This document shows, piece by piece, positions 48,617-61,300 of a stretch of 64,000 bases of DNA. Where the stretch lies: the NCBI GenBank assembly GCA_032358255.1, contig JAULBX010030707.1:115882-179881 (forward strand). The letters are read 5' to 3'. The number at the start of each line of letters is the position of its first letter. Positions within the stretch are counted from its first letter, which is position 1. The translations under genes were made by a program, and so were the position numbers. The stretch is from Heterotrichella gracilis (lineage: Eukaryota; Sar; Xanthophyceae; Tribonematales; Xanthonemataceae). Under the pieces are notes generated by a model. It saw only the letters and a program-made list of their open reading frames with translations, made no database searches and was not told the DNA's origin.

Positions 48617-49924
48617 CTAACCAACCATCAGAACGTTGTCCTCAAGGAACTTGTACTCTGGCACTTCCAGGTTGTAGGGTGCTGGGCCCTTGCGGATGCG
48701 CCCAGATGTGTCGTAATGGCTCCCGTGGCAGGGGCAGAACCAGCCGTGGTAGTCACCCGCGTTGGGCAGTGGCACACACCCCAAGTGCGTGCACACGCCC
48801 ACAAGCACCAGCCACTGCACACAGCAATGGGAGAGGGTTATTGCACTGTCACAAGGGGCAGGCAGCGCACCAGACAGCGTTTGCAGTCAGGCAGGAGGAT
48901 GAGACGGCATGGCACTCACCTCAGGCTTCTGCACACGGACGCTGTCAGGCTGTGGGTCACGCAGCGAGGCCACGTTCACGTCCTCAGCCGCGCTGATGTC
49001 GTGCTCAGTGCGGTGGCGGATGAACACTGGCTTGCCACGCCACTTGACTGTGACTGTCTGGCCCACCTCGATGTTGGACAGGTCCACCTCCAGCGAAGCC
49101 ATGGCCAGCACATCCTTGGTGGCCTACAAAGGATACGTATGGATTGATCATCCAGTTTGGTGAGCAGATAGCTGCCTTGACCAGCATCCAGTTGTCCCCA
49201 CCGACCCGTAAGTGCTGGTCATTGGCGGCACCGCGCAGCTAGATGTGTGCACAATTCAGGGCAAGGGAAGTTGCAAGATAAATGCCCAACATATTGATAC
49301 CAAGGCCATGAGCACAGACATACCGTCATGGAGAGGATGAACTTGAGCACAAGTAGCCGGGCCGCAGATGCATAGATGAACCTCCCTCCAGTGAGCACAA
49401 AGTAGGTGAAAGCACGCTTGCTGGGGTCCCCAACAGGGTACCTTGGGTGTATGTGCTCATCATACCTAAAGACAAGTTATGTGCGTGTTATGAGTCAGTG
49501 GCAACGGTTCAAAGCAGCAGCAAACTCAAAAAGCAACTTGGATTTGCAGCAAGTAAGGGTCTTGTCCCCATGGTACTTACACAATGGCGTTGGTTGGGTT
49601 CTTGGTCGCATACACGGTGGGTGGCATGCCATATGTCTCGGCTGTTGTCAAGTCTGTTGAAGCTGCGAACCCTGCAAGAGGAAAATTTGCTTGCAAGGAG
49701 GTTTGATGCGGTTGTGAAGCCAACCCAGGGCAACGTGAAAAGCCCTCCGTCCCACCTCTGCTCAACACGGATGTCGCCGTGAGGGGAATAGAGGTCGATG
49801 TCCTGCCAGTGATTCCCACGCAGGATCCGGCAGCGCTGGAAAGTGTTGCTGTTGAGGCGTTGCATGCTTGTCCCCAGCTGACCAGCTTTGGGGACAGCTG
49901 ATGGAGGGCACGGCGGAGCGCCAT
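48617..49924 (-). CDS. RIP1: Rieske iron-sulfur subunit of mitochondrial complex III
   Basis: Five minus-strand exons, 49756..49924, 49581..49671, 49324..49465, 48920..49123 and 48617..48814, encode 267 residues. The Rieske protein carries a 2Fe-2S cluster that takes electrons from ubiquinol and passes them to cytochrome c1 in the inner membrane. The cluster loops are intact: CTHLGC and CPCHGSHYD, followed by [17 protein letters not shown]. The conserved N-terminal stretch [20 protein letters not shown] precedes a single membrane helix ([20 protein letters not shown]). The first ~60 residues ([13 protein letters not shown]…) form a mitochondrial presequence. The ATG has a CCACC context. The VYDEH… stretch and the mitochondrial presequence separate it from the plastid PetC protein. 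It faces the NOT4 gene head-to-head over 373 bases. Confidence 0.97.
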
Positions 49925-50297
49925 GGTGGCCTCCCTGTCCTGGCTTCCCTCCCCAACAAGGCAACGAGCTCACTACGCTATGAGAGGTGCAGACAGCTAC
50001 CCAGGCCAGACAAAGGAATACGATGCATGCTTGCCCTGTTGTGATAAAGCCGCAAACCCAGCGCAAACCCCTGTTCCTTGGAAGAAAATGTTGCCCACGA
50101 CCTCCTCGCAGGTTTTCTATTACTCATCCCCTCTGTGGGGTGTTTGAGCTCAGCAACTTATAAGAAGGCTGCTGCTGCCGAGAGCCCCACTTGCAACCCG
50201 TTAACGACCATTTTAGAGCGTTCGTAACGACCTGTGTTTTGTTCCTTGCTCCTGTGTTGTTTGCCTGCTTTCTTATTGCCGCCTCACGCTCTCCAAG
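49925..50297. promoter_or_regulatory. Bidirectional promoter region, Rieske / NOT4
   Basis: The 373 bases between the two divergent ATGs must hold both promoters and 5' UTRs. No TATA box is obvious; the sequence is free of TTTAGGG motifs. Confidence 0.55.
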
Positions 50298-53200
50298 ATG
50301 GCGTCCGACTGTCCACTTTGCCTCGAAACACTAGATGCCACGGACAGAGCAGTGGAGTTCTGCGTCTGTGGCTACCAGATGTGCCTGTACTGCTGGCACA
50401 AGCTGAAGGAGCAAGCCGAGAAAGACTCCATTCCGTTCCGCTGTCCAAACTGCCGCAGCGACTATGGACAGCTCAAAGTGCATGAGCTCGACCCCGAGCA
50501 GTAAGTTTGAAAGTGCAACAAAACATCCACACATTGCACTCTGCAAGCCAACCGCATTGATTGTCATAGAGGTTTCTGTTGTTAACTAGGTTGTGCAGTT
50601 TCTCCAGTGATTTGATCAGGTGGACAGCGGCCGTCAGGCTACTTGTGTGTTTTTGCTGCTATCAATCAAGATTGAGGCACACACAGCCTCCTTCCAACGT
50701 GGGGTGTATGTCCAGTCTTACACGGTTGCTATGGCTATTCTGGATATCTTGTGGGTGTTCTCAGTTTTTGTAGTCGGTGGCAGTTTCGTGATAGCGAGAA
50801 GCTGCAGCCTCCACGTGAGGATTGGCCTGCCATCATGCCTGGCCCAAATCCATCAGCTCTACCACTGCCTCTTGTGGCTGGTTGGCGGCAATATTTTGCA
50901 ACTTGATACACGTTTTCAATAGGCGCAACCTGCATCCACTGTGCTATAAAACGAGGTTTTGTTTCAGCTCCCCACCTGAACCTGGCTGCCAATGATGCAG
51001 GCTGGAGGAGGAGCTGAAGAGGAAGCCCAAGAAGGACAAGAAGAAAGTGGCTGGTGCCCCAAAGATCAAGCGAGACCTTCCGGTAATGAGTGCTCTCAGT
51101 GCTCTTGCAAATGTCTGGGTGTAGCACAGGCAGCGCTGTCCGCGCGGTTGTGCCCTCCTCCCCTTGCCAGGTGGCTAAGCTGGCATGGTGTTTGAATGCA
51201 GGCTGTTCGCGTCCTCCAGCGGAACCTCGTGTATGCGGTGGGCCTGGCAATGGAGGTTTGCAACGAAGATCTGCTCAGGGGCCACGACTACTTTGGCCAG
51301 TTTGGCAGAGTTGTCAAGGTAATGACTGCCGCCATTACTGCCTTGCCAACCCAATGCAAGGTTTTGGAATGGGAGCTTGCCAGTGAAGGGTGATACCTAT
51401 GGGTCATGCAATCTGAGACTGACACAGGTGGTCTTGTGTAGGTGTCTGTCAGCAGACAAGGAGCACATGCAGCAGCCCACGCCAAGAACGGGCCCACTGG
51501 CAGTGCGTACGTCACGTACAAACGGCCTGACGATGCCATGCGCTGCATACAGACCATAGACGGTGTGGAGTGGGCAGGTATGTGCAGTCAGTTATGGAGG
51601 CGCTTACAGACTGAGTAGCTTTATCATGCGAGATACTCTTCGATTGTTGAGAGCTTTTGCTTGGTGGTATACTAGTTAATTTCTTTTTGCTGCAGGCAAG
51701 CAAATTCGAGCTTGCTATGGCACAACCAAGTACTGCAACGCCTTTTTGAAGGGCATTGTGTGCAACAATCCAGACTGCTTGTACCTCCACGACATAGGTG
51801 AGATTCACTTTCGAGGGAAGATTGGTTGTCCCTTTCCCGGTCATCTGTAGCACAGGCTGACCCGGCTGCCCTGTTATTGTAGCTGATGATGCGGATTGCT
51901 TCACCAAAGAGGAGATGAACTCGGCATCTGGCGCACATGCACAGAAGCTGGCATCGCTCACCACCCCCGGTGGCCTTCGAAAGCATGCTGCCTTTATGGC
52001 ATCCCCCTGCTTGGGGGATGAGGAGTACGCAGCATCCTCCTCCATACCCATTCCCGGGGGTGGCGCCCGCCCAGGTTCTGCAAATGGCACTCCATCCAAG
52101 GCAGACGGCCTGTGGGACTCTCCACGTTCACACTCTCCCCAGGAGCCCTTCCCTGGCCCCAGCTCCAGTCACCCTACCTGGGCCGCCGTTTCAGCTTCCT
52201 TGCAACCAGCACCCTCAGCACCCTCTGCAGCACCCCCACTGCCAAGCGTGGACGACCAGGAGTGGCCTGAGCTGGGCGCTCCTGCCACCGAGGACAGCGG
52301 TACAAGCAGGGCGCCACCAGCTGTCAAGAAGCCCTTGGCCCAGCCTGGCGGCATGACCATGGCAGCACAGCTGGCGGCGCGGGCGAGTGCCAGCTCCGGG
52401 GCACAGAGCAGCGCGCACACTGGTGGGGATGCAGCAGCCGCCAATGGCAAGGGGAAGAAGCTCACGCAACTGCAGTCTGCCGGCAGCGCCAAGTTGACCA
52501 GGAGTGGTTCCAAGGGTTCCGTGCCACCCCCGCCACCCAGGGCGCTGACCTCCGGCCCCTCCACGTCCAAGCCAGTAGTGCTGACCAGCCACGCCTTGAA
52601 GCCGTCCGCGCTACAAGAGAGCGGGTCTGGCCCCGCCTCTGACAGCAGCTTGGACGATGACCTGGCAGACACGCAGCCGCAGCTGGTGGCCAACGGCAGC
52701 CACTCAGATGACCAGGATGGGGACCAGCTGCTGAGCGATGTGACGGAGCACATGGCGGAGCAGCGGCTGGAGGACTCCCTGGCAGGCTGTGGCGGTCATG
52801 CCTCGCACCAAATGGAGGGCCACGACATGGGCCGCAGGGGAGGGCCGCTGCAGGCGCCTCCTGGGTTTGCGGTGCCCCTGGGGACGCCGGCAGCTCGCCC
52901 CAAGCGGGTAAGCAGGCGGGGGGGCAGCTTGTACTTTAAATTGTGTTCGTGGTGGGAAAGACGCATGCTTGCAACAAGATATGGTCTTTATGCATGTTCG
53001 ATATGCATATTGATGCCATTTGTTTACTTCACAGAATATGGCTGCTGCACCTGTGTGTCACTGACCACTGTGGCTAACTTACGCTTTGTTTGCCCATATG
53101 CAGGGGCCGCCACCAGGTTTCAGCCAGCCCTTTGCCTCGCCATCGGTGTCTGGTGACCTGACGGGCCTTGCCAGCAGCAGCCAGGCCATGGCCAGCCCCA

Positions 53201-54435
53201 GCGGCGAGTACCAGCTGTTCAAGAGCGCCAGCGTGGATCTGTTTGTGCAGCCGGAGGAGGAGCTCAGCAGGCAATCGAGTGCTGCAGCACCCTACGCAGC
53301 CGAGCAGTTCGCCAAGGTGAGATGCTGCCTTGGAAATTCCCTAGCAGGGGGTCTATTGGGGCCTCGCACAACCTGGTTTGTGACTCTGAGGGTGGGCATG
53401 CAATTCGCATTTGCAACTGCACAGTTGCCGGGTCTACGCAATGGTTTTGGTTCTGTGCAATGGTTTAGGTTGTACTGCTGGACACGTGAACGACCGTTGT
53501 TGGTTCAATCTGGTCATTGATCGTGAATGGCGTCTCCTGTGCAGGACTGGGCGCCTGGCGTAGACCCTGCCATCATAGCTGCCGGGCCGAGCCGCGTGGA
53601 TCAGCTGCTGTCGCACAGCCTGAGCACCGAGCTGGAGGGGCTGCCACAGGCGGGGCTCACACGCCGCAGGCAGTCCCGCTTTGTGTTTGCACAGACCTCT
53701 GACGACGGGGAGGCAACTGCCTCTCCAGGCAGCATGGCTCCACATGGGCAGCAGCTGCCAGCCGGTGCCGACCCCAATGCGAACCTGCTGCGCAACCTCT
53801 TCCCCGGAGTGAACATCCACATCGCCAGCCACCCACAGCACATGCATGCGGACGCTGGGCCAGCTCAGGAGCCGTTCACGTCCTCCTTCTTTGACAGGAC
53901 AGCGCTGCCGTACAGCAGCGCCATGCCCTCCTCCATGCCACCACCGGCTGGGGACCCTGCTTCTGCGTTGCTGAGGCAGCTACAGCCCGGTGCAGCAGGC
54001 AACCCGCATGCAGCCTACCCACCACTCGGGTATGCCGATCAGCCAGCTGGCTTCTACGACCCAGCGATCCTGTCAGCTGCCCGCGTGGCACGCACGCCGG
54101 AGGGGCAGGCGGGCGCCGGCAGTGCCTACCCCGCGCCGCCTGGGTACACCGCCTTGGCTGCTGGCGGTGGGGCCCCATATGCTGGCGGGGGCCGGCAGAT
54201 GCCTGCTGCCCCGCCTGGATTTGGTGGCGGCAAGGTGGCCGCGTCTCCGGCTGGCGCAGGGGCGGGAGGGGCCGCGTCGCGCTTGTTCAACCAGCCTGCT
54301 GTGGATGCCTATGGCCGTCCGCACAGCTCTGCCAGCGTCACCAGCGGGTTCGGTCAGCAGCTGGGGCAGCCTGTGAGCGACTACGTGAGGCGGATGCAGG
54401 CTGCGCCTGTGCCAGCATGCAATGTCTTGAGGTAG
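50298..54435 (+). CDS. NOT4: NOT4-type RING E3 ubiquitin ligase
   Basis: Eight exons, 50298..50500, 51001..51082, 51202..51318, 51442..51577, 51696..51797, 51883..52907, 53104..53316 and 53545..54435, encode 922 residues in consistent phase. NOT4 (CNOT4) is the ubiquitin ligase of the CCR4-NOT complex, acting in mRNA decay and ribosome quality control. The N-terminus is a C4C4 RING: CPLCLETLD, CVCGYQMCLYCW, CPNCRSDYG. A basic linker (KRKPKKDKKK) leads to an RRM starting VRVLQRNLVYAVGL with DYFGQFGRVVKV, and then a C3H zinc finger (CNAFLKGIVC, CLYLH) and FTKEEM. The remaining ~690 residues are Ser/Pro/Ala-rich and disordered, as in other NOT4 proteins. No exon-edge duplications are seen in its introns. 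TGTAA signals follow at 54568 and 54594. Confidence 0.95.
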
Positions 54436-55351
54436 CGTGGAGTTCACGCACGCTGAAGCTGCTGCCTGTGTGAGCAGCGTAGTGAGCTGTGCCACTTTTG
54501 TTGTTGCTTGCCTTGTGTTCCAGGAGTTTCCACTCACCATCTTATCCTGCGGATGCGCGTTTATCACTGTAACACAGATCTACAACGTGTAGCTGTAACA
54601 GAATCTTTGTCTGCATGTACGTGTGACATAAGACTGTCCCTGGGAATTCCATTGTGCACAGCTATGGCTGTTGTGCTGGGTGCTGTCTAGTGGCTCACCA
54701 TTCCAGCAAATTTGCTTGGTGCGTGGTTGACTTGCTATTGCTTGTGGGCTGGTAGCCCAAGCTCTCTACTGAAAGCAACGAAGGGTGGTGGGGACTAACA
54801 CAGGGGCAGCATATTCCCCCACAGCTGCACTTGGTTACAAGATAGGATGCATAACACGAGTGATTGATGTGCGGATAACGAGGGTGACCTCCGGAGGTTT
54901 TTGGGTGCTTGCAAGCAGGCTGTCGAGTACGCTCACATACAGTATGTGCCACTGTTTGGCAGGTTCGTGCTCGTTCTTCTTCTCTTGCAGCAGGTATCCT
55001 TAATGCATGCGTGTGTCTATTGGTCGATTCCCTTGCTGGCGTATCCTTACTGGGTCTCCCTGCCACTCCTAACACTTCCTGAGGGTGGTTGGTGTGCATG
55101 CTGCCGCTAGCGAACCGTACTCTGGGCTGGGGCTTCCACTTTGACTGGTTGTCTGCACTGTAGTGGCAATAGAAACACCGCGCCGCTTTGTGTTTTTGAA
55201 CCAGCGTGCCAGTTCTACACCCCGAGGTAGACACTTGTATTTTGGGTCAGCACATGCCGTCCCCCACTTGAGTCACGACAGCTGAGCGTGCAACATCCAC
55301 CCCCACTGCATGCGCGTTCCGCACAGATCCAGCTGACGCCCGGTGGGCAGC
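54436..55351. other. Region between NOT4 and UGP3
   Basis: NOT4 3' UTR followed by the UGP3 promoter and 5' UTR. No further gene is seen. Telomere-type motifs are absent. Confidence 0.5.
54568..54598 (+). terminator. Two TGTAA polyadenylation signals of NOT4
   Basis: TGTAA at 54568-54572 and 54594-54598, 133 and 159 bases after the stop. Confidence 0.65.
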
Positions 55352-58300
55352 ATGGCGTTATCGTGCCGGCCAACCACCGCTGCCTTGGCACCAACGAGTA
55401 AACTCGTCTATGTGGAGCGATGCCCACCAACTCATCGGATACTGTCCAAGTCCCGCTCGCAGCTCGCCTGTTTGGCCTTTGGGAGGGAGGGGCTTGGGGA
55501 CAACAGAGAGGATAAAAGGGAGTTTGCGTCACGGCTATCAGCCACTGCAGCAGAGTCAAGCGCCGACTGCATCACCCTGCAGAGTGTCCTTGATGCCGAG
55601 CCTGATGTCCAGCTGGAGACGTTTGAAATAGAGGAACAAAGCAGCGACTTGGCCTTGTTGTTACAGCAGCTTGCGAGGGCTATCAGTATTACCGAGAAGG
55701 TATTGACAGCCCTGCCCCGTGTGTATGCAAACTGCACCCCAACTAGCTCACCCCCAGATCCTCCCCACCATGTGATGTGATGTATCCCCGACTGATCTGC
55801 AGATCCAAGCTGTCAAGAGCTGCTATTTGGCACAGCGTTTCTTCCAGTCCTCAAGGTGAGCCCTGCAGCGTGCATGACAGCATCACTCGCTCCTATCTTT
55901 CGTTCCACCCACACCTTCATATAATAATGGTGTTGTGACAGCCTCTGGGCTGGGAACCACATGAAGCACTGACGTTTGGGTGTGTGTGCGTGGTTGGGTG
56001 CAGTTGGACGCCTGAGCTGCAGACTGCCGTTGACCTGCTGCCGCTGGAGGGGCAGTACGCCATCTACTGCCTCCCAGCCATCCACCAAGCGCACGTGCTG
56101 AGCGTTCTGCCGAAAGGTACCCCACCACCCATGATCCACCCCACACACCCCTTGGTTTAGTCATGCCACAGGCCACCATTAGTATGCGTATCCACACAAG
56201 CATGGTAGTGCGCCACTGCACGTAGCCACGCCATAAAGGCAATGCCCCATCCCGTGTGACCGCGCCGGCATGGCGGTTCCACATCCCACTGTTCGCCCTG
56301 CTCACAACACCCACATATAGGCAACCTTACAAAGTTCGACACCCACCTGGGCGCCGCAGGTGTGTATCATAATACACACCCACCACAACGCACGTTAGAA
56401 AGCGTAACCCCACGTCCCTTCCCTTCCACATCCGTGCTAACCCGGCTGCATTGCTGAAAACGCACTAGCCAAACACTCCCCACGCCAACCCACCCCTTGG
56501 CACCCACCCGCAGGCCCCGTCCTCCGCTCCTCCCTCAAGCGCCTGGCGGCAGCCCTTGCGCGCGTGGACACCTTCTACAGCAGCCTGGGGGGCCTACCGG
56601 GGTACCAGCTGAAATGCCTGGACCTCATCAGGGCCTCAAGATTAGGCCCCCAACCCTGCATCGAGGACCAGGAGGGGAGTGTGTGCACCCAGCTGATGGT
56701 CCCTGTGGGTCCCGATCTGGGGGGGGAGGCAGGCAGGAGCCAGAGGGACCATGTGGCGATGCAGGGGCTGGAGGCGATGCCACACCTGGCTGAGATCTAC
56801 CCGCTGGGAGGTGGGTGGGGTCGGGAAGAGGGGGAGAGGGGGAGGGCGTAGGATGGTGGAGGGGCCGGTTCAGGGGTAGCGTTTGCACCCCGCTGGTTGT
56901 CCATGTGGGTCTTGGTGTGGGTTGGGAGGTGGTGGGACCATGCAGGGGTTGGAGGCCATGCCGCACCTGGCTGAGATCCACCAGCTGGGAGGTATGCGGG
57001 TGGGGAAGGATGTAACTGTACAGGGGAGGGCGTTTCCATGGAGCAGGCCTTGTGTGCTGCGCTGCACGCCACGCGGAGTACATGGCCATTGTGCATGGCA
57101 TGCCTGGCATGTCCACCCCATTACCCCCTTGGTCCAGCCAATTGCACATGCGCAGCACATGCACTCGCCTGCCAGCCACATGGGCAGTCGCATGGATGCC
57201 AGCTGGCCAGACCTGGAGCAACGTGGCATGGAGGTCTGGAAAGACCAAAAAGGAACCCAAACCCACCTGCCTGACCAGCTCTCGTGCGTATGCTAGGTGC
57301 TGGTGACCGATTGGACCTGCATGACGAGGTGACTGGGGACTGCCTACCCACAGCCATGCTGCCCTACTGCGGCAGAACCCTGCTGGAGGGTCTGGTCAGG
57401 GACCTGCAGGCAAGTGGGACATGCTAAACCCTAGATTTTGGCAGTGGGGAAGCCCTACATGCTAGCAGTGTCGTGGGGGATCCCTGCTGGAGGGCCTGAC
57501 GTGACCTTTGCAGGCAGCAGGAGTGGTGTGTTAGTTTCTATCAAGGGGGGAGTGGTAGGGCCTACAGGGTTCGCGGCAAGCGGGGAACAAACCCCGCAAT
57601 GTGCTGCGCTAGTGCCGTGGTTGTGAATGTGCTTGTGCTTCAGCTGCACTGCCCTGTATGGCATTATCAACTGTGATTGCCATTGGCTCCGACCGCAAAT
57701 GACTTATAAATAATAATAAAAACATTCTAATTGGAACTATGATGTGGGTTGTGATGAAGTAGGCCAGAGAGTGCTTGTACTATACAATCCACCCCTATCG
57801 CTGTGATGTCAAATCTCTAATGAATTGTAATCGTGATTGTGGTTGTGATGTCGCAGGCCAGGGAGTACTTGTACTACAGGGTGTGGGGGGTGCAGCTGGA
57901 CACCCCAATCGCAGTGATGACCTCAGACGCCAAGGGCAATCACGGGCATGTACAGCGGCTCATGCAGCGGGCAGACTGGTTCGGGCGGGGGCAGGAGGGC
58001 TTCAAGTGCGTAAACCCTACACCCTAAACCGTCCATCTTGAATTAATTGATAGCGCCATCTCATGCCCACAAACCCTGTTATCCCATACTGACATTCTTG
58101 TGGTTGTGCTGTGAGTCACTTGATGGAAAGATGCATCAAGTACAGCGGGTACAGTGGAGTGGGCGGGGGCAGGAAACCCTGCATATATGCTTTAACCCCT
58201 CGTCACCCCACTGCCCATCCCTTATTACAGGCTGTTCCGCCAGCCGCTGGTGCCTGTGGTGGCCGACACAGATGGGCGGTGGCTGCTGCCCGAGCCCCTG

Positions 58301-61300
58301 GCGCCCCTGCTGAAGCCGGGTGGGCATGGCGCCATCTGGAAGCTGATGCTGGACGAGGGGGTGTTTGACTGGCTGATCGGGGGGGGCAGGGAGGCGGCCA
58401 TTGTGCGGCAAATAAGGTGCGGTGCGGCTGGTGGTGGTGGGGTTGTGTGGATGTATAGGGGTTGCATGCGGGTGCAGAGGAGGTTTGGGGATTTGCCTTC
58501 AGTGCAATGCACAGAAACTGGGGATTTTATGCCCGCTTGCCACTGTGGCCATTGAGTTTAAAATCACTCAACTCACCTCTATTCCTACAATACTGCCCTG
58601 CCACAAGAACGTTCTCCCAGGGCAGGGATGCCAGTCCACTGTGTTCATTCCATTGCCCCCTTGCCTCTGACCACACCTCAACCCTTTCCACCTCCCTTGT
58701 ACCTGACCCCACCCCCACCCTGCCCCAGCAACCCAATGGCTGGCACCGACACCACCCTCCTGGCCCTGGCTGGCAGTGGCTACTCTGGAGGCAAGGCCAT
58801 GGGGTTTGCCTCGTGCGAGAGGGTGGTGGGGGCGGCCGAGGGCATGAACGTGCTGCTGGAGAGGACAGTCACAAGCAGAGACACGGGTCAGTGGCAGGAT
58901 TACCCTTTACCCTGAATTTTAAACCCTAATGCATAACTTCTTAACCCTAACCCATGAACGGGCTGCTGGAGAGGACGTCACAAGCAGGGACACGGGTGAG
59001 TGGCAAAAGCCTGAAAAGCTGAACCCTGAAGTTTCAGCGCATAAACACCAAGTGCAAAACTCTACACCTGTTCATTTGGGCCTGTCATCAAGGCCCTTAA
59101 GGCCTGTTATCACGTAGGTTTAAGGCCTGTTATCGAGTAGGGTTAAGGCCTAATCGCTTGACCTTCAACTTGTTCACCTGCTTCTTGCAACCCTTCCCCA
59201 AAAGGGAAAAATCGCCGCAATTCCTTGGTTGACGGTTCCCAATCCCCTGCAGGGATCGACACAGAGGTGGTTGAGTATGAGTATGGCGTGAGCAACGTGG
59301 AGTACACCGAGTTTGAAAAGATGGGCGTGCAGGACGTCCCCGCATGTGAGGGCAGCTGCTACTCCAAGTTCCCTGCAAACACAAACGTGCTGTACATAGG
59401 GCTCAAGGTGACGATCAAAAGCCTAACCCACACTTTAGCCCTTGTAGTGAGCCCGAATGCCTATGCCATGCCATGCCCTTGCATGCACATTGTGTTCCCG
59501 GGACTTGCGGTTGAAGCTGCTTCAAATGTGGTATAGGACCACGCGCACTGCATTCAACCCATGACACTTGCCCTCTCATCCCCCTCGCCATGTACCCCCC
59601 CACACCCCCCTCACCCACTAACACCCCCTCCACCCCCCACAGGCCGCCAGGCAGGCAGTGGTAGACGGGGCAGCTTCCGGGGGTGGCGCCGCACTCCCGG
59701 GGATGATCTTCAACATGAACAAGCAGGTTTCGTTTTTCGACGTGTCGCGGCGGGAGTCCATCTCAGTGCGGGCGGGCAGGCTGGAGTGCACCATGCAGAA
59801 CCTGGCTGAGGCTTTTGTGCAGAGGTTTCCATACCCCCTGGGGGCCAAGGTATGAATGGTAGAGGGCATAAACAGGCCGACCTGCCTGCACCATGTCAGT
59901 CAACGGTGTTGCCTGATGTACACCCACACCACCAGATCGCGCGGTAGCAGCACTGTGAGTTGATGACATGGTAGCAACTCAGATGGCATCAGATGAGATA
60001 CGCACCGATGTCATTGGCTCACATCTGATCAACATGTGCGTAAATAACACGCCCCAGTATGTATCATCCACAGCGGCAGTCTCCCCCGTCGTTTCTTTCA
60101 TTCTTTTATTAAACATTTTCTTTTCTTTGGGTGGGCAGGAGCAGGAGGAGCTGGACACCTTTGTAACGTTTTAATATTGTAATTTATTATCTAAATGTTT
60201 TCCTTGTTTGAGTGCGCAGGAGCAGGAGGAGTTGGACACCTTTATCTCGTTTCTTCCTTTCCCCCCATTAAAAATTTCAAATTTCTTGGGTGCGCAGGAG
60301 CAGGAGGAGCTGGACACCTTTGTGGTGTTTGCTGAGCGGCGCAAGGTGACGTCATCCGCCAAGCGCAAGCGCGCGCCGGGGTCGCTCAAGATCCACCAGA
60401 CGCCTGACGGCTCCTTCTATGACCTCATGCAGAATGGGAGGGACGCGATGCGGCTGGGGGGGATGGAGGTGCCGGAGGTGGGTGGTGGGGGGAGGGTAGT
60501 GGTGGACGGGGAGGGTGGTGTTGGTGGGACTAAGCATGGAGGTGCCGGAGGTTGGTGGGTGGGGGATGGGGAGAAGGGGGGAGGAATGGATGATGGACCT
60601 AGGCCAGCTGGGATTCAGGATTTGATTTCGTGGGGGCTATGCGTGGTTGCTGTGCCGCCTGACGCATGCCTCTGGCGGTGGTCTCCTTGGATTGGAATGG
60701 GAGAGTGCAGTTGCCTGTGCCCTGACCATATATGGAACCCGTGGTAAACCCCTATTATGTATGGTGACTTGACTCGTAGTGTGCAAACAACTCCACCACA
60801 CCTAGTGCGTTTATGACCTGATTTCCATCCACCCCTTGCAGATGCCCTCAGTTCCTGACTACCTGGATCATGGTCCCTCCTTCATCATATTGTACCACCC
60901 TGCCCTGGGCCCGCTGTGGGATGTGGTTCGGCAAAAAGTGAGGGGAGGGAGGCTTCATCAAGGGGGAGAACTGGTCCTGGAGGTGCGCTGTTTTATGTTA
61001 GGGTTAGAGGGTACCTCCTAGAGTGTTGGTAGGGTTTTCGTGCACGATGTCAACTCTGTGTTACACAAAGGCAATCCTGAAATGCGCTGGCCAATGGGTT
61101 TTCAATGTGTTTTACATAGTTAAAATCGTCAGGTACCAAAACCCTAGGGTTCCCAGCGTTGAGACCAGCCTGTTGGATATGGCAATCACCACCCCTCCAA
61201 CCACCAGCCCTTAGCAACACCCTAAACCCTTGTCCCCAGGTTGCGGAGGCCAGCCTATGCAATGTGGACATCAGGGGCAGCCTCCTGATCCACGCCACGT

